Assembly: GCF_932526225.1 (NCBI RefSeq)
Contig: NC_064040.1
Location: forward strand, 10,392,856-10,456,855
Direction: 5' to 3'
Source of the DNA: Nematostella vectensis
Lineage: Eukaryota; Cnidaria; Anthozoa; Actiniaria; Edwardsiidae
Length of the DNA stretch: 64,000 nt
Shown here: positions 47,301-57,100 of the stretch, one piece after another
How the letters are laid out: every line of letters begins with the position of its first letter
How positions within the stretch are numbered: the stretch's first letter is position 1
The notes under the pieces: model-generated
Told to the model about the DNA's origin: nothing
Databases searched by the model: none
What the model saw: the letters and a program-made list of their open reading frames with translations, nothing else
Translations under genes and position numbers: made by a program

Positions 47301-50300
47301 GACGACCGAGGGACCCCCTAGAAGAGACCATGCTCAGGGCACCCGGGGTGGGGAGCCACACAGGCAAACCGAGCAATACGCAACATTTTCTGAAAGAGCC
47401 ACAAAAACGGTGTTACTACATGTTGTACCAGTTAAATTGATTGCCCCAAATGGGAACTCTCTGACAACGTATGGGCTACTGGATAATGGCTCAAGAGGAA
47501 CTATGATAAGCTCGGAGGTTTCAGCGAAACTCGAACTTAAAGGTCATACTGAGGAAATATCCATCACCACCATGATGGGAAGTAGTAAGGAACAGATAGA
47601 GGTTGTGGAGTTTGAACTGCAACACGCAAGTGGTGAAGGGGATAGAATTCCCGTAACTGAGGGTTTGGTAACGAAGAAATTCAATGTCAACGAAAAGTGT
47701 CTTCCTAAAGATATTGACAGAGAGGCACACCCGCATCTGAGGGATATTGAGATTCCCTCGGTAGACATGCCTAAGGTTTCGGTTCTGATAGGAAAGGACG
47801 TTGGCTATGCGCATGAGGTGTTTGAAGTGCGTAGACCTGCGACGAAAGCCAGTGATTTGAAGGCTTTGAGAGGTCCTCTTGGATGGGTAATTACAGGAAC
47901 CCTTCAAGGGGAGACCTCATGCAAGGAAGTAAACCTGAACTTTGCTGATTATAAGAAAGAACTTCAGCATCAGATTGAGCGGTTCTGGGACTTGGAGAGT
48001 TTCGGTACAAAGAGTGTTGGGACGGACAAGGGATCCCCAAGTTTTATATCGCACCATCTGTCCAGGGAAGACAGGAAGGCTATCGATAAGTTGGAGAAGA
48101 CCATTACTAAGCGTGATGGTCACTATGAAACAGGCCTCCTGTGGCGGGATGATGATGTGACCCTACCTAATAACCGGAATGAAGCCGACAAAAGACTGAA
48201 TAGTCTGAAGCGTAAGTTTTCACGAGAGCCTGGATTGGAGGAGAAGTATCGAGCAGCCATGGAGAAGTATATCACTAAAGGGCATGCACGCAAACTCAGC
48301 CCAGAAGAAGCACAAGAGACTGGACCGAGAACTTGGTACTTACCTCATTTTGCAGTGACGAATATCAACAAACCTGGTAAGCTGAGGATAATTTTTGATG
48401 CTGCATCAGAGTACCAAGGTACTTCGTTGAATAAGTACTTGTTACATGGACCTGATTGTACAAACAGCCTGACTGGGGTGCTCCTACGGTTCAGGGAGGA
48501 CAATGTTGCAATGGTAGCTGATATAGAAGGGATGTTCCTTCAGGTCGGAGTTAGAGAAGAAGACCAAGATTCTCTGCGATTTCTTTGGTGGGACAAAAGC
48601 TCTGATGACCCTCCAGAAGAATATGCCATGAACGTGCATGTCTTTGGGGCAACCGACTCGCCTTGTGCAGCCAACTGGACACTCAAGAAAACTACAACTG
48701 ACAATGCTGGTGACTTTGGAGATACCACCATCGAAACTGTCCTGCATAATTTTTATGTGGATGATGTACTAAAAAGCGTAGACACGAGTGCGAGTGCAGT
48801 CACGCTTGCGAACGAGTTAACCGAACTTTGTGGTAGAGGAGGGTTCAACCTCACAAAGTTTATGAGTAACAGTAGGGAGGTCCTTGCTGAAGTGCCTATC
48901 GAGAAGAGGGCAGCACCAACGCTTGATTTAGATCTTGATGAACTCCCAGTCGAGCGGGCACTTGGAGTTAGATGGAACGTGGAGACAGACACCTTCGGGT
49001 TCAAGGTGAGCAACACTGAGAAGGCTGATACTATGAGAGGAGTACTATCGACAATCAGCTCTGTCTTTGACCCTTTGAACTTTGCTGCACCAGTGATAAT
49101 GCGTGGCAAGCAGATCATGCAAGCCCTATGGAGGCGGAAGGCACCATGGGACGAGCCGCTCAGTGGAGACATTCTGCGTCAGTGGCAGACATGGAAAAGG
49201 GAACTTGTACGGCTTGAAGATTTGTCTATCCCCCGATGCTACTTCAGCAGGCCAGACCATGAAGGTGTTGGACTACAACTCCATCACTTTAGTGATGCCT
49301 CGGAGGCAGGATACGGGTCAGTAAGCTACTTACGAATCGAGTACCCGGACGGAATGGTGGAGTGTGCTTTCGTCGCCGGAAAGTCAAGGAATGCACCTAT
49401 TAAAGGCTCAACCATCCCAAGGCTGGAGCTACAAGGAGCCCTACTGGCAACACGGGTGGACCAAGCAGTTCGCCGAGAACTGGACCTGAAGCCTGACAGA
49501 GTCGTGTTTTGGACTGATTCGATGATAACACTCAACTATATCAATAATGAAACCCGCAGATTCCAGACGTATGTAGCCAACAGGGTTACAGAGATTCGCG
49601 AAGCGACTAATCCTGACCAATGGCGACACTGTCCGGGAAAACTAAATCCTTCCGACGAAGTAAGTCGAGGTCTAACCATAGATGAGTTTCTCCGGGATGA
49701 GCGATGGCTTAATGGTCCGAGTTTCTTGAGAGAGTCAGAAGATCAATGGCCAGATAATAAATTTGATGCCCTGTCTGAAGAAAGTCTGGAGATAAAGAAA
49801 GAAGTGTTCTTCACTGACCTGGAGCCAGGAGATGGCCTGGAAAAGCTTCTAACCGACACTTCTGATTGGATGAAGACCATTCGAAAGGTTGCGTGGGTAA
49901 TGAAGTTTGTGGAGTGGTTGAAGACAAGAAAGCATGCAAAGCCTACTGAAAAGACACCTGGAGAGTCAGAGAACAAGCTAAGTCCAGACGACATAGAACG
50001 CGCCAAGCGACGAATAGCTGTACTAGTACAGCGGGAAAGTTTCCCTGAAGAAGTGAAGGCTCTGAAGGCAGGAAAGGAGGTGAATGTTGCTAGTGCTATC
50101 TTGAAGCTTAAGCCGGTCATGAAAGGCGATGAAGTTATGAGAGTTGGAGGAAGGATCTCGATGGCACCGATGAGTGATGATGCCAAGAATCCCATGATAT
50201 TGCCGAAACAGAGTCATATCACTACTATCTTGATCCGCCACCTACACGAAAGCAACGGTCATTGTGGCGTGGAACAAGTACTATCCCTGCTGAGAGAGCA

Positions 50301-53300
50301 GTTTTGGATTGTGAAAGCGAGAGTGGCCATCAAGGCTGTTCTTGGAAGATGCATTCATTGTCGCAAGCAAAGAAGAACTACTTTGAAGCAAGAGATGGGA
50401 GATCTACCTAGAATTCGGATGATCCCTTACGAGCCACCCTTTACGTATACAGGTATTGACTATTTTGGACCGTTATATGTTAAGCGGGGAAGAGGAAGAG
50501 TGACTGAGAAGCGCTGGGGAGCTATCTTTGTTTGCATGAACTCCCGAGCAGTTCATCTCGAGTTAGCTAAGTCGCTAGAGACGGATGATTTCATACTCGC
50601 TCTGATGAGGTTCCTGAATCGCAGGGGCCATGTTGTGGAACTGTGGTCGGAGAACGGGTCCAATTTTGTGGGAGCTGATCGGGAGATACGTGAACATCTG
50701 GAAGGAATGGATCATGACAAGATCGGACGTGAGTGTTCTGCGAAAGGATGCAAGTGGATCTTTAATCCACCTGGAGCCACCCACATGTCAGGCGTGTGGG
50801 AGAGGATGGTGAGAGTCGTCAAGCGAAGTCTGAAGGCGATCCCGGGGAAGAACCCCCTCAACGATGAAGTGCTGACCACCGTGTTTACTGAGGCAGAACG
50901 TATCGCGAATTCAAGACCGCTAACCCGGAATCCAGAGAATCCTGATGATGAGGATCCTCTTACGCCCAATCACTTTCTGAACGTGCGACCTACGATGAAT
51001 CTTCCTACGGATACGGATGAACGGGCAGATAAGTACAGTCGGAAGCGGTGGAGACAAGCGCAATTACTTGCTAACCACTACTGGCGTCGCTGGTTGAAAG
51101 AGTACATTCCTTCCTTGCAAGTTCGAAGCAAGTGGAACAGGAAACAGCGAAACCTACACGTCGGAGATATAGTGCTCGTTGCGGACGACAACGTTGGACG
51201 AAACAACTGGCCTCTTGCGCGCGTGATTAATGTGTTTCCTGGCGTGGATGGATTGGTAAGGAGTGCAGAGGTGCGCGGTAAAGGGACGACCTACAAGCGC
51301 CCGGTAACCAAGTTGTGTCTGCTGGAAGCCGAGGATGAGGATGTCTAGATACGGATCCGATTGGAGACTCAAGGGACAGACGTAGATAGTGTAATATAGA
51401 ACGGACATTAGCGTTATGACAATACGTTTATAGTTATGAACCTCCTCCGCAGGAGTTCATGGGGGGCGGGATGTTGTCGCCATTATCCGGGCTCCCTGTG
51501 TTAGAGGCCTGGTTCCGAGCTTTGCGCGGTCGCATAGCCTCGTGCAAAACGTTTTCAGTTCGTCGAGAATTTCCTGGAGTTTTTTATTGGAGTTTTTGAC
51601 CTGAATCTAATGAATATTGTATGGATTTGTTTTTGGATGGATTCCGCACCCGTGTAAGTATCATGCGTTTGTATAATTAGCGGAAATTGCCATAATTTTC
51701 ATCTTCAGTATTTGTTTATTTCAGCGAATCTCGTGGTAATTCGTGATAATTTTGAAGTTGAAACTCGTGTAGAACTTTACCCGTGAATATCGACAAGTGG
51801 AAACTAAAAGTTGTGTTCATATCCAGAAGCATCTCATCTATCTGACCTATCTGAATTCCAACAATACTCTGTTAACGAAAGACTATGTCAGTTTAGATGT
51901 TTTCTTGTGGGTTTTCAAGTATTCGAAGACGAAGTATATTCCACTTTTCCTGGTCAAGTATAAACACGCCTTTAATTATGCTGCTCAATGTTTTTTGTCA
52001 ACATGGACTACACTGCATCATTTAAAAAGAAGTCTGTAAAAAGACCAAATGAACAAGTATGGATTCTGGAACATACACAAATGGGATTAATTCCAGAAAT
52101 CCTAAATTTCCCCAGGTTTGCTCAGAGCGGCACTCAAATTGTGGTGTTTGAATACCCGCCATTTGCACTGCCTGACATCCTCGATAAACTACGCCGTGAT
52201 AACAAAAGAATCCCGGAGTTTCTCATCTGGAAAGCATTCCACGAGTTGTGCTCAGTACTAAAGTATCTCCACGATCAGGGAATGTCCTACACAGGCCTCA
52301 AACCCGAGCGCGTTGCATTTACACAGGTATACAGAAACTAGGCCTCAAACACGATTTCATTCGTTGCGTTGAATCATGTAGGCATATACAGCTATTTCAA
52401 AAAAAGATTGTCCAAGATCGCTCTGCCGCACGCGCCCATACTGCGAGGTAGTATGGTAAATATATGTTGTTTTAGACTATGCTATTCTTCACTACCGGCG
52501 CAAACTCGTTAAGCGCTGTCAGAATAGCAGAACAACAGTCTATTTAATAAAATCCTGAAAATAAAATAAAAATTCTGAGAAACCTATTATCCATACCACG
52601 TCACGGTATGGGCGCGTACGGCTGAGCGCTTTTGAACAACGTTTTTTGAAATATGTATATCTAGATAAAGAGTAGCAAACTAACCACGATGCATGATTGA
52701 CAGGAGGGCGTTCTTAAGCTTGATAGCGGCCTGTTGTACCTACCCTCCCCCGGTCAGGACATGATGCAGGGTGCGGCAGTTGGGGACTCGGGAGTGACCG
52801 GAGTGTACACCTCTCCAGAGACCCTCAAGGGCGAGGAAATAACAGTGAAAAACCAGGCAAGTCTGACGCTTTAGGGGTATGAAGAGAGCCGGAGTGTACA
52901 CTGAAAACCAAAAAAAGTCCTAAAAAAAATTGTGCTAAGGGTATACTCTGTTAAAGGGAGAAGTAATTGATTTGGGGGCGTAAGCGTTAGTTAAGGCTAA
53001 CGCTTGAAACGTCAGCGCAACTACTCTGTTTTACAGAGGCGTACCATTATACTTTTTCAACCTTGTGTTGATTAAGCTTGTAAAGAAGGTATAGCTTTAG
53101 TAATTTTGTGTTTGTTTGTTTTGCATTGAAACTAAAAGAAACATGTAAAACGTTTTTAAGAAACATTTTAAATAAGCTTTATTTTACTTTTGGAAACTGT
53201 GCTTTGAAAAGAAAGTATAAATATACACCGTCCATAAACAAGGCAACATACTGGTCATACACTTAAAGTCAGGTAGTTCATTTTGGCTTGCGTTACAGTG

Positions 53301-53644
53301 CGAGCCAAGAAATGTATGGTAGCGCCTGCGTCTATTCTTACTAACCAGTTGCAATCATCTAGGTTTGGATCTTGGGTTGCCTGTTGTACGAGATGGCCGC
53401 ACGGGAGCCTGCGTACGCCAATGAGGGAACAGACATGTTTGGCGCCATGGCTAACATCATGGAAGGAAAGATCCCTACATCACTCGAGGGGGGGTACTCT
53501 GAGGACATGCTGCTCACTGTAAGAGACTGCTTACATAGCGAAGCGCATGCGCGACCGACGCTGGAGGACTTGCAGGCTCGCTCCAATGCGAAGATGGAAG
53601 CGCTCGTCCAGACTTACGCGGGAGAAAATATTACGTCATTATGA
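44317..53644 (+). CDS. NEK-like pseudokinase gene, copy B (intron 1 holds BEL/Pao)
   Basis: Exons 44317-44744, 52116-52326, 52704-52856 and 53363-53644 match copy A exon for exon in length and phase, about 357 residues. Three amino acids differ from copy A, all in exon 1 (Phe/Leu, Ala/Gly and Thr/Ile). The degenerate catalytic loop (YTGLKPER in place of HRDLKPxN) and the missing DFG are shared, so loss of activity predates the duplication. Intron 3 has a GC donor at 52857. Intron 1 is stretched to 7.4 kb by the retroelement in sense orientation. Its LTR or internal signals could cause early polyadenylation or exonised transcripts, but the splice sites themselves are intact. Confidence 0.8.
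45069..45073 (+). other. Target site duplication (left)
   Basis: atact directly precedes the 5' LTR and is repeated at 51864-51868. Copy A has the empty site, with a single atact in ctgatactctg near 2660. Confidence 0.93.
45074..45465 (+). repeat. BEL/Pao 5' LTR
   Basis: 392 bp, from tgttgtcgcc to attccaaca, the same as the 3' LTR at 51472-51863. The bases right after it (tcattcgacgg) do not start with TGG, so I cannot assign the primer tRNA. Confidence 0.95.
45485..46849 (+). CDS. BEL/Pao gag-like protein
   Basis: A 454-residue frame with ATG 19 bases after the 5' LTR. Residues of about 1-210 are charged and strongly helical, with Lys/Glu-rich coiled-coil character (about 125-200). A Pro-rich linker follows at about 210-275. 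Residues of about 290-440 match the DUF1759 gag/capsid-like region of Pao elements (PVKFSGNPSDFPNF, then FLSGEAF and LEDRYGQP). This part should form the particle that packages the RNA. The frame runs out at a TGA at 46847-46849, shortly after a run of four A and five G (46806-46814). The conserved reading continues in the frame one base back from this run, so gag and pol are out of frame here. Confidence 0.9.
   Translation: MNTEDYYLGNMSENEASSEVERIESKKRSLGGYLGRVSIHMKELKTCLDDPSRANEIQTALNELQSALNNYEDCYQSYILEELATDEFNRVKEKFEETRNECETITKLANERLKKGKSNSTKSRLSSRSRKLREKIEMKKLLLQQEEEIAQHRMDLERKKIELEYEQKARACKLKFQVQIAEKEAELLEERGSESDSCVSEEYKGDVGVMPPMSQEEKLMKWTEQCDPIPDNPRPDTPKLMEGPSHPKDPIPERKPQINDQEAPPSSYRKTPFGFLPVNSTDIMLKLTMLQAMQPVKFSGNPSDFPNFRKRLRDNLEDEILSDSQKVEFLPKFLSGEAFEVVERVSGCSYSVIVDILEDRYGQPATVAASCIDNFTRGPRLNNHDYKGLRDFAEQLESASKKLVGEYAIEASTISNMKQIVRRLPQYLVNKWGDVSYKIREKGVSLRFQIWQIM
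46834..51348 (+). CDS. BEL/Pao pol polyprotein
   Basis: About 1500 residues, with no ATG at the start of the open stretch (the first codon at 46834 is TTG), so it must be reached from gag. In order: CCHC knuckle (CHICLRPGHMRDRC, about 105); protease with LLDNGS (about 215); reverse transcriptase with VADIEGMF (about 563) and YVDD (about 641); RNase H with FSDAS (about 818) and FWTDSM (about 891); integrase H2C2 finger (HLHESNGH ... CIHC, about 1135-1175); core with GIDYFGP (about 1207), WSENGSN (about 1270) and GVWERM; and DUF5641 at the end. The second integrase acidic residue, normally Asp in SDNG, is Glu here, which may impair integration. No stop interrupts the frame. Confidence 0.93.
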   Translation: MADYVKRQAAIKNDPGFVNLSMSENKGGGDKRPEQGGKGKNYQKQTSVFKTDMEGSPLETTMGKQAPIKTCPCCQGEHRLSDCANFKGRDLPGRWRLVKEKRLCHICLRPGHMRDRCHTTTFCNCKSERKHHTLLHNPPRAKDDPPKELNSSAGEGTTEGPPRRDHAQGTRGGEPHRQTEQYATFSERATKTVLLHVVPVKLIAPNGNSLTTYGLLDNGSRGTMISSEVSAKLELKGHTEEISITTMMGSSKEQIEVVEFELQHASGEGDRIPVTEGLVTKKFNVNEKCLPKDIDREAHPHLRDIEIPSVDMPKVSVLIGKDVGYAHEVFEVRRPATKASDLKALRGPLGWVITGTLQGETSCKEVNLNFADYKKELQHQIERFWDLESFGTKSVGTDKGSPSFISHHLSREDRKAIDKLEKTITKRDGHYETGLLWRDDDVTLPNNRNEADKRLNSLKRKFSREPGLEEKYRAAMEKYITKGHARKLSPEEAQETGPRTWYLPHFAVTNINKPGKLRIIFDAASEYQGTSLNKYLLHGPDCTNSLTGVLLRFREDNVAMVADIEGMFLQVGVREEDQDSLRFLWWDKSSDDPPEEYAMNVHVFGATDSPCAANWTLKKTTTDNAGDFGDTTIETVLHNFYVDDVLKSVDTSASAVTLANELTELCGRGGFNLTKFMSNSREVLAEVPIEKRAAPTLDLDLDELPVERALGVRWNVETDTFGFKVSNTEKADTMRGVLSTISSVFDPLNFAAPVIMRGKQIMQALWRRKAPWDEPLSGDILRQWQTWKRELVRLEDLSIPRCYFSRPDHEGVGLQLHHFSDASEAGYGSVSYLRIEYPDGMVECAFVAGKSRNAPIKGSTIPRLELQGALLATRVDQAVRRELDLKPDRVVFWTDSMITLNYINNETRRFQTYVANRVTEIREATNPDQWRHCPGKLNPSDEVSRGLTIDEFLRDERWLNGPSFLRESEDQWPDNKFDALSEESLEIKKEVFFTDLEPGDGLEKLLTDTSDWMKTIRKVAWVMKFVEWLKTRKHAKPTEKTPGESENKLSPDDIERAKRRIAVLVQRESFPEEVKALKAGKEVNVASAILKLKPVMKGDEVMRVGGRISMAPMSDDAKNPMILPKQSHITTILIRHLHESNGHCGVEQVLSLLREQFWIVKARVAIKAVLGRCIHCRKQRRTTLKQEMGDLPRIRMIPYEPPFTYTGIDYFGPLYVKRGRGRVTEKRWGAIFVCMNSRAVHLELAKSLETDDFILALMRFLNRRGHVVELWSENGSNFVGADREIREHLEGMDHDKIGRECSAKGCKWIFNPPGATHMSGVWERMVRVVKRSLKAIPGKNPLNDEVLTTVFTEAERIANSRPLTRNPENPDDEDPLTPNHFLNVRPTMNLPTDTDERADKYSRKRWRQAQLLANHYWRRWLKEYIPSLQVRSKWNRKQRNLHVGDIVLVADDNVGRNNWPLARVINVFPGVDGLVRSAEVRGKGTTYKRPVTKLCLLEAEDEDV
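51461..51471 (+). other. Polypurine tract of BEL/Pao
   Basis: ggggggcggga directly before the 3' LTR, the expected plus-strand priming site. Confidence 0.8.
51472..51863 (+). repeat. BEL/Pao 3' LTR
   Basis: 392 bp with no difference from the 5' LTR that I can see. It is followed by the right target duplication (atact, 51864-51868). Confidence 0.95.
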
Positions 53645-54142
53645 ATTACAAATCAAATGGCGATCGCGCACACGAACCTGATGTCATTTGATCCAGAATT
53701 TTTCATCTTGTTTTGAGTTGTTTTTAAGGAGAGAAATGTGCAACACCGAGACAGCTATGTTAACTATGCTGTGAGGGCTAAGAACATTTTAATACCGGAA
53801 ATAGTTCAGTAAATGAACATTTTAACCGGGAATCTTTCATTCAATGGACATTTTAACCGAAAATCTTTCAGTAAATGAAAACAACAACAAATAATTGATT
53901 CTTTTATACACCATTATAATACCACCTAAGGTAACAAGTTCATCAAGGCAGCTAGCAGCTGGTGTGGAAGGGTAACTTTTGCCATAAGATTTCGGTATAT
54001 CCAGGTGGCATAGGCAAGTAGAATCGGGAGGGTCATCAGACATTGCCATTAGTGTCTGGAATATCCAGGAAGAATAGACCAACTTGGGTCCAGACATTGT
54101 CATAAGTGCCCGGTTTATCGAGGTGGCATAGGCCAAGTAGGA
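53645..54142. other. Convergent 3' region between the NEK-like gene and TDP1
   Basis: About 500 bp between the stop of the pseudokinase (plus) and the stop of TDP1 (minus), presumably both 3' untranslated regions. It contains a short tandem motif (cattttaaccgg) and a diverged repeat of tatccaggtggcataggc-like text at 53995-54180. The copy A equivalent is 4439-4936. Confidence 0.5.
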
Positions 54143-57100
54143 TCAGGAAGGTGACCAGATATTGCCATTTGTGTCCGGTTTATCGAGGTATCGTACATCC
54201 CACATCCAAGGTTTCTCTGAAAATAAATCAACATCATTTGTTGGGTGTGGTATATCCGTCCTTTTTCCTTCCCACACATCACTCAACCCTCTTTAGCTAA
54301 CGGGCGTTATACAAAACACTCTCACAACAGGGCGACTTTTTAAAAGGTTGTAGGTATTTTATTTTTATTTTTTAAGCTTTGAGCCGTCATTGTTTTATAA
54401 ACTTCTTCCCCTTCCAATATCATAAATAAGCTTTATACTAAGGCGATTGAGGTTGAGACCTACCGTCGTCACTGTACGGAGAGGGCGGAAGATCAAAGGG
54501 CACGTGCACGTGTGTGCAAGGTTCGTCTGACAAGCGGTTCTGTCCAGCAATACCAAAGAACGTCTTGTTGTCATCCTGGAATATTAAATAAAAAGCTATC
54601 GTGAATCAGTAATAGTCAAATAGGTAGTATCGCGTCTGCCAAGACTTTTAAATCCCTATATCGTCTAGGAATAACTTTGGGGACGGTTTGATTATTTGGT
54701 TGGATTGACTTCGCGCTTTTTCTAAACGAGACATAGATGTTTAATTTTGAAACAAAAGAGGTTGTAGATATTTGACCAAGCGATAGTCTTCGAGCTTCTT
54801 ATATAAAAGATTCAAGCTTTCGCATTCACCATACTGAAAAGACTCTGAAACCTATATGTGTGGCACTGTTTCTTTGGATATCGAAATATCTTATCATCTT
54901 GGAAAATGTTATCATTCATAGACTATTTCGTGGCAGTGATGGAATGGAGCTGGTTTTATTGTAGAATGGATTGAATTTCACAGTGATTCAAGTGGATTTA
55001 ATTTGCTACTAAAATTTAAATCACACAGCAATTTAACTTTTCCGGGGGTGCGGGGGTGCTAGTTCTCTGATAAAATTCTCAACACCCCCGAAAAAACAAA
55101 AAGGGATTTTTTATGCCTTTGCCTTTATGGCTTTGTTTGAAGTATCTACAGGGGACGTTTATTGTCGGATTTGACTACATCCCAGTGATGTTGCTTTTGC
55201 TTTAGTTTTGTCTAGAAATAGCACGTCTATTAAGAACCGAAAGTGGACCTTCTGCCGTTGTGGGTGTGTGTGTGTGTTGGGGGGTGCGTTCTCACCCCCT
55301 GCACCCCCCCCCCCCCCCCCCCCCCCCTGGGTACGGGCCTGGATCGGATACCTGATCGGCTGGGAGTAAGAGCACGCCGATCTCGTACGAGCGGATCATG
55401 AGCTTGGAACCGCCCTTCTCTAACACCCCCGAGTATACCCCGAGTATATCCCGACATTGATCGATTGCTTCTCGGTCGGTTACCTGATCGGCTGGGAGGA
55501 AGAGCACGCCGATCTCGTACGAGCGGATCATGAGCTTGGAACCGCCCTCCTCTAGCACCCCCGAATATACCCCGAGTATATCCCGACATTGATCGATTGC
55601 TTCTCGGTCGGTTACCTGATCGGCTGGGAGGAAGAGCACGCCGATCTCGTACGAGCGGATCATGAGCTTGGAACCGCCCTTCTCTAACACCCCCGAGTAT
55701 ACCCCGACATTGATCAATTGCTTCTCGGTCGGTTACCTGATCGGCTGGGAGGAAGAGCACGCCGATCTCGTGCGAGCGGATCATGAGCTGGGGACCGCCC
55801 TTCTCTAGCACCCCCGAGTATACCCCGAGTATATCCCGACATTGATCGATTGCTTCTCGGTCGGTTACCTGATCGGCTGGAGGAAGAGCACGCCGATCTC
55901 GCACGAGCGGATAATGAGCTTGGAACCGCCCTTCTCTAACACCCCCGAGTATACCCCGAGTATATCCCGACATTGATCGATTGCTTCTCGGTCGGTTACC
56001 TGATCGGCTGGGAGGAAGAGCACGCCGATCTCGTACGAGCGGATCATGAGCTGGGAACCGCCCTTCTCTAGCACCCCCCATGCCGCCTTGGACAAGTTCG
56101 AACTGGAACAAAGAGTAACGGGAAATTTGGTATACATCGGTATACAGTGATACCCTACAATAAGGACACCTTGTTATAAGGACAAGCGAGGACCAAGTAA
56201 TAATTCTAACCTGTTTACGAAAAAATGGGCTGAACACTGTCGCCTCAGAAGACATGCATCTCATACGCAACGTACTAACTCTAAATATTTTGACATAAAA
56301 AAAAAACGATTAAATAGGTCTGGATCCGCACCTGGCCTCGATAAAAGAAAGGTCCGATCTCAACCTGCCTAATAAGGATATCTCGTTATTACTTGCAGTC
56401 GATAAAAGAAAGCTCCGTACGTTTTCTGTTCATCTTAACCTGCCTTATAAGGACATAATGACGCCCCAATGAAAGAAGGCTCCATAAATGTCCTCATGAG
56501 GACAACTCGTTAATGAGGGCAGTTTTTGGATCCCGGAGGTGTCCTTGGTCATCAACAGCCTTCTACTTCCACCTTCCATTCTACACCAAGAGATAACTAG
56601 AAATCCGTCAATGGTTTCCGTCGGACCTCCGGAAGTAAACTGGTGACCATGCGGGTTTAACAAGAAAGAGAAAGAAAATCTCTGCTTTCACGGTAGATAC
56701 ACCGCGGTTTTGGTGCGCCATACCTGGTGACCATGAACCATGCCAGCCTGCTGTGATCTGGCGACGTGCGCATGTAAGTCTTGATGTGAGGAGAGGCGCG
56801 GCTTCTTCCACGGCTTGTCGCCTTCCACGAGCTACAAGCGATATTTAGTCAGAATAGTTAACAGATTCATTATCTCTACATGTATAACCAACAACGCTAT
56901 AACCGTCATAACCATCATCTTCATCATTATCATCATCTTCATCACCATAATCATCATCACCACCATCATCACCAACTACCATTCTTATCACCAGGAACAC
57001 TATCATACTTACTACTACAATCATTATCATCGCCATCAATATCAGCATCACCACTTCCACCATCACAACCATCATCATCATCAACACCACTACCCTCACC

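Larger units (their letters stand above)
45074..51863 (+). mobile_element. BEL/Pao LTR retrotransposon, nearly complete
   Basis: A 6790-bp element with two 392-bp LTRs that look identical base for base, TG...CA ends, a 5-bp target duplication (atact) and a purine tract before the 3' LTR. It contains a gag-like frame with a DUF1759 region and a pol frame ordered zinc knuckle, aspartic protease, reverse transcriptase, RNase H, integrase and DUF5641. That order is diagnostic of BEL/Pao. The homologous intron of copy A is the empty site. Identical LTRs imply recent insertion. A one-base frame break lies between gag and pol, and an integrase catalytic position is changed. Confidence 0.95.
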
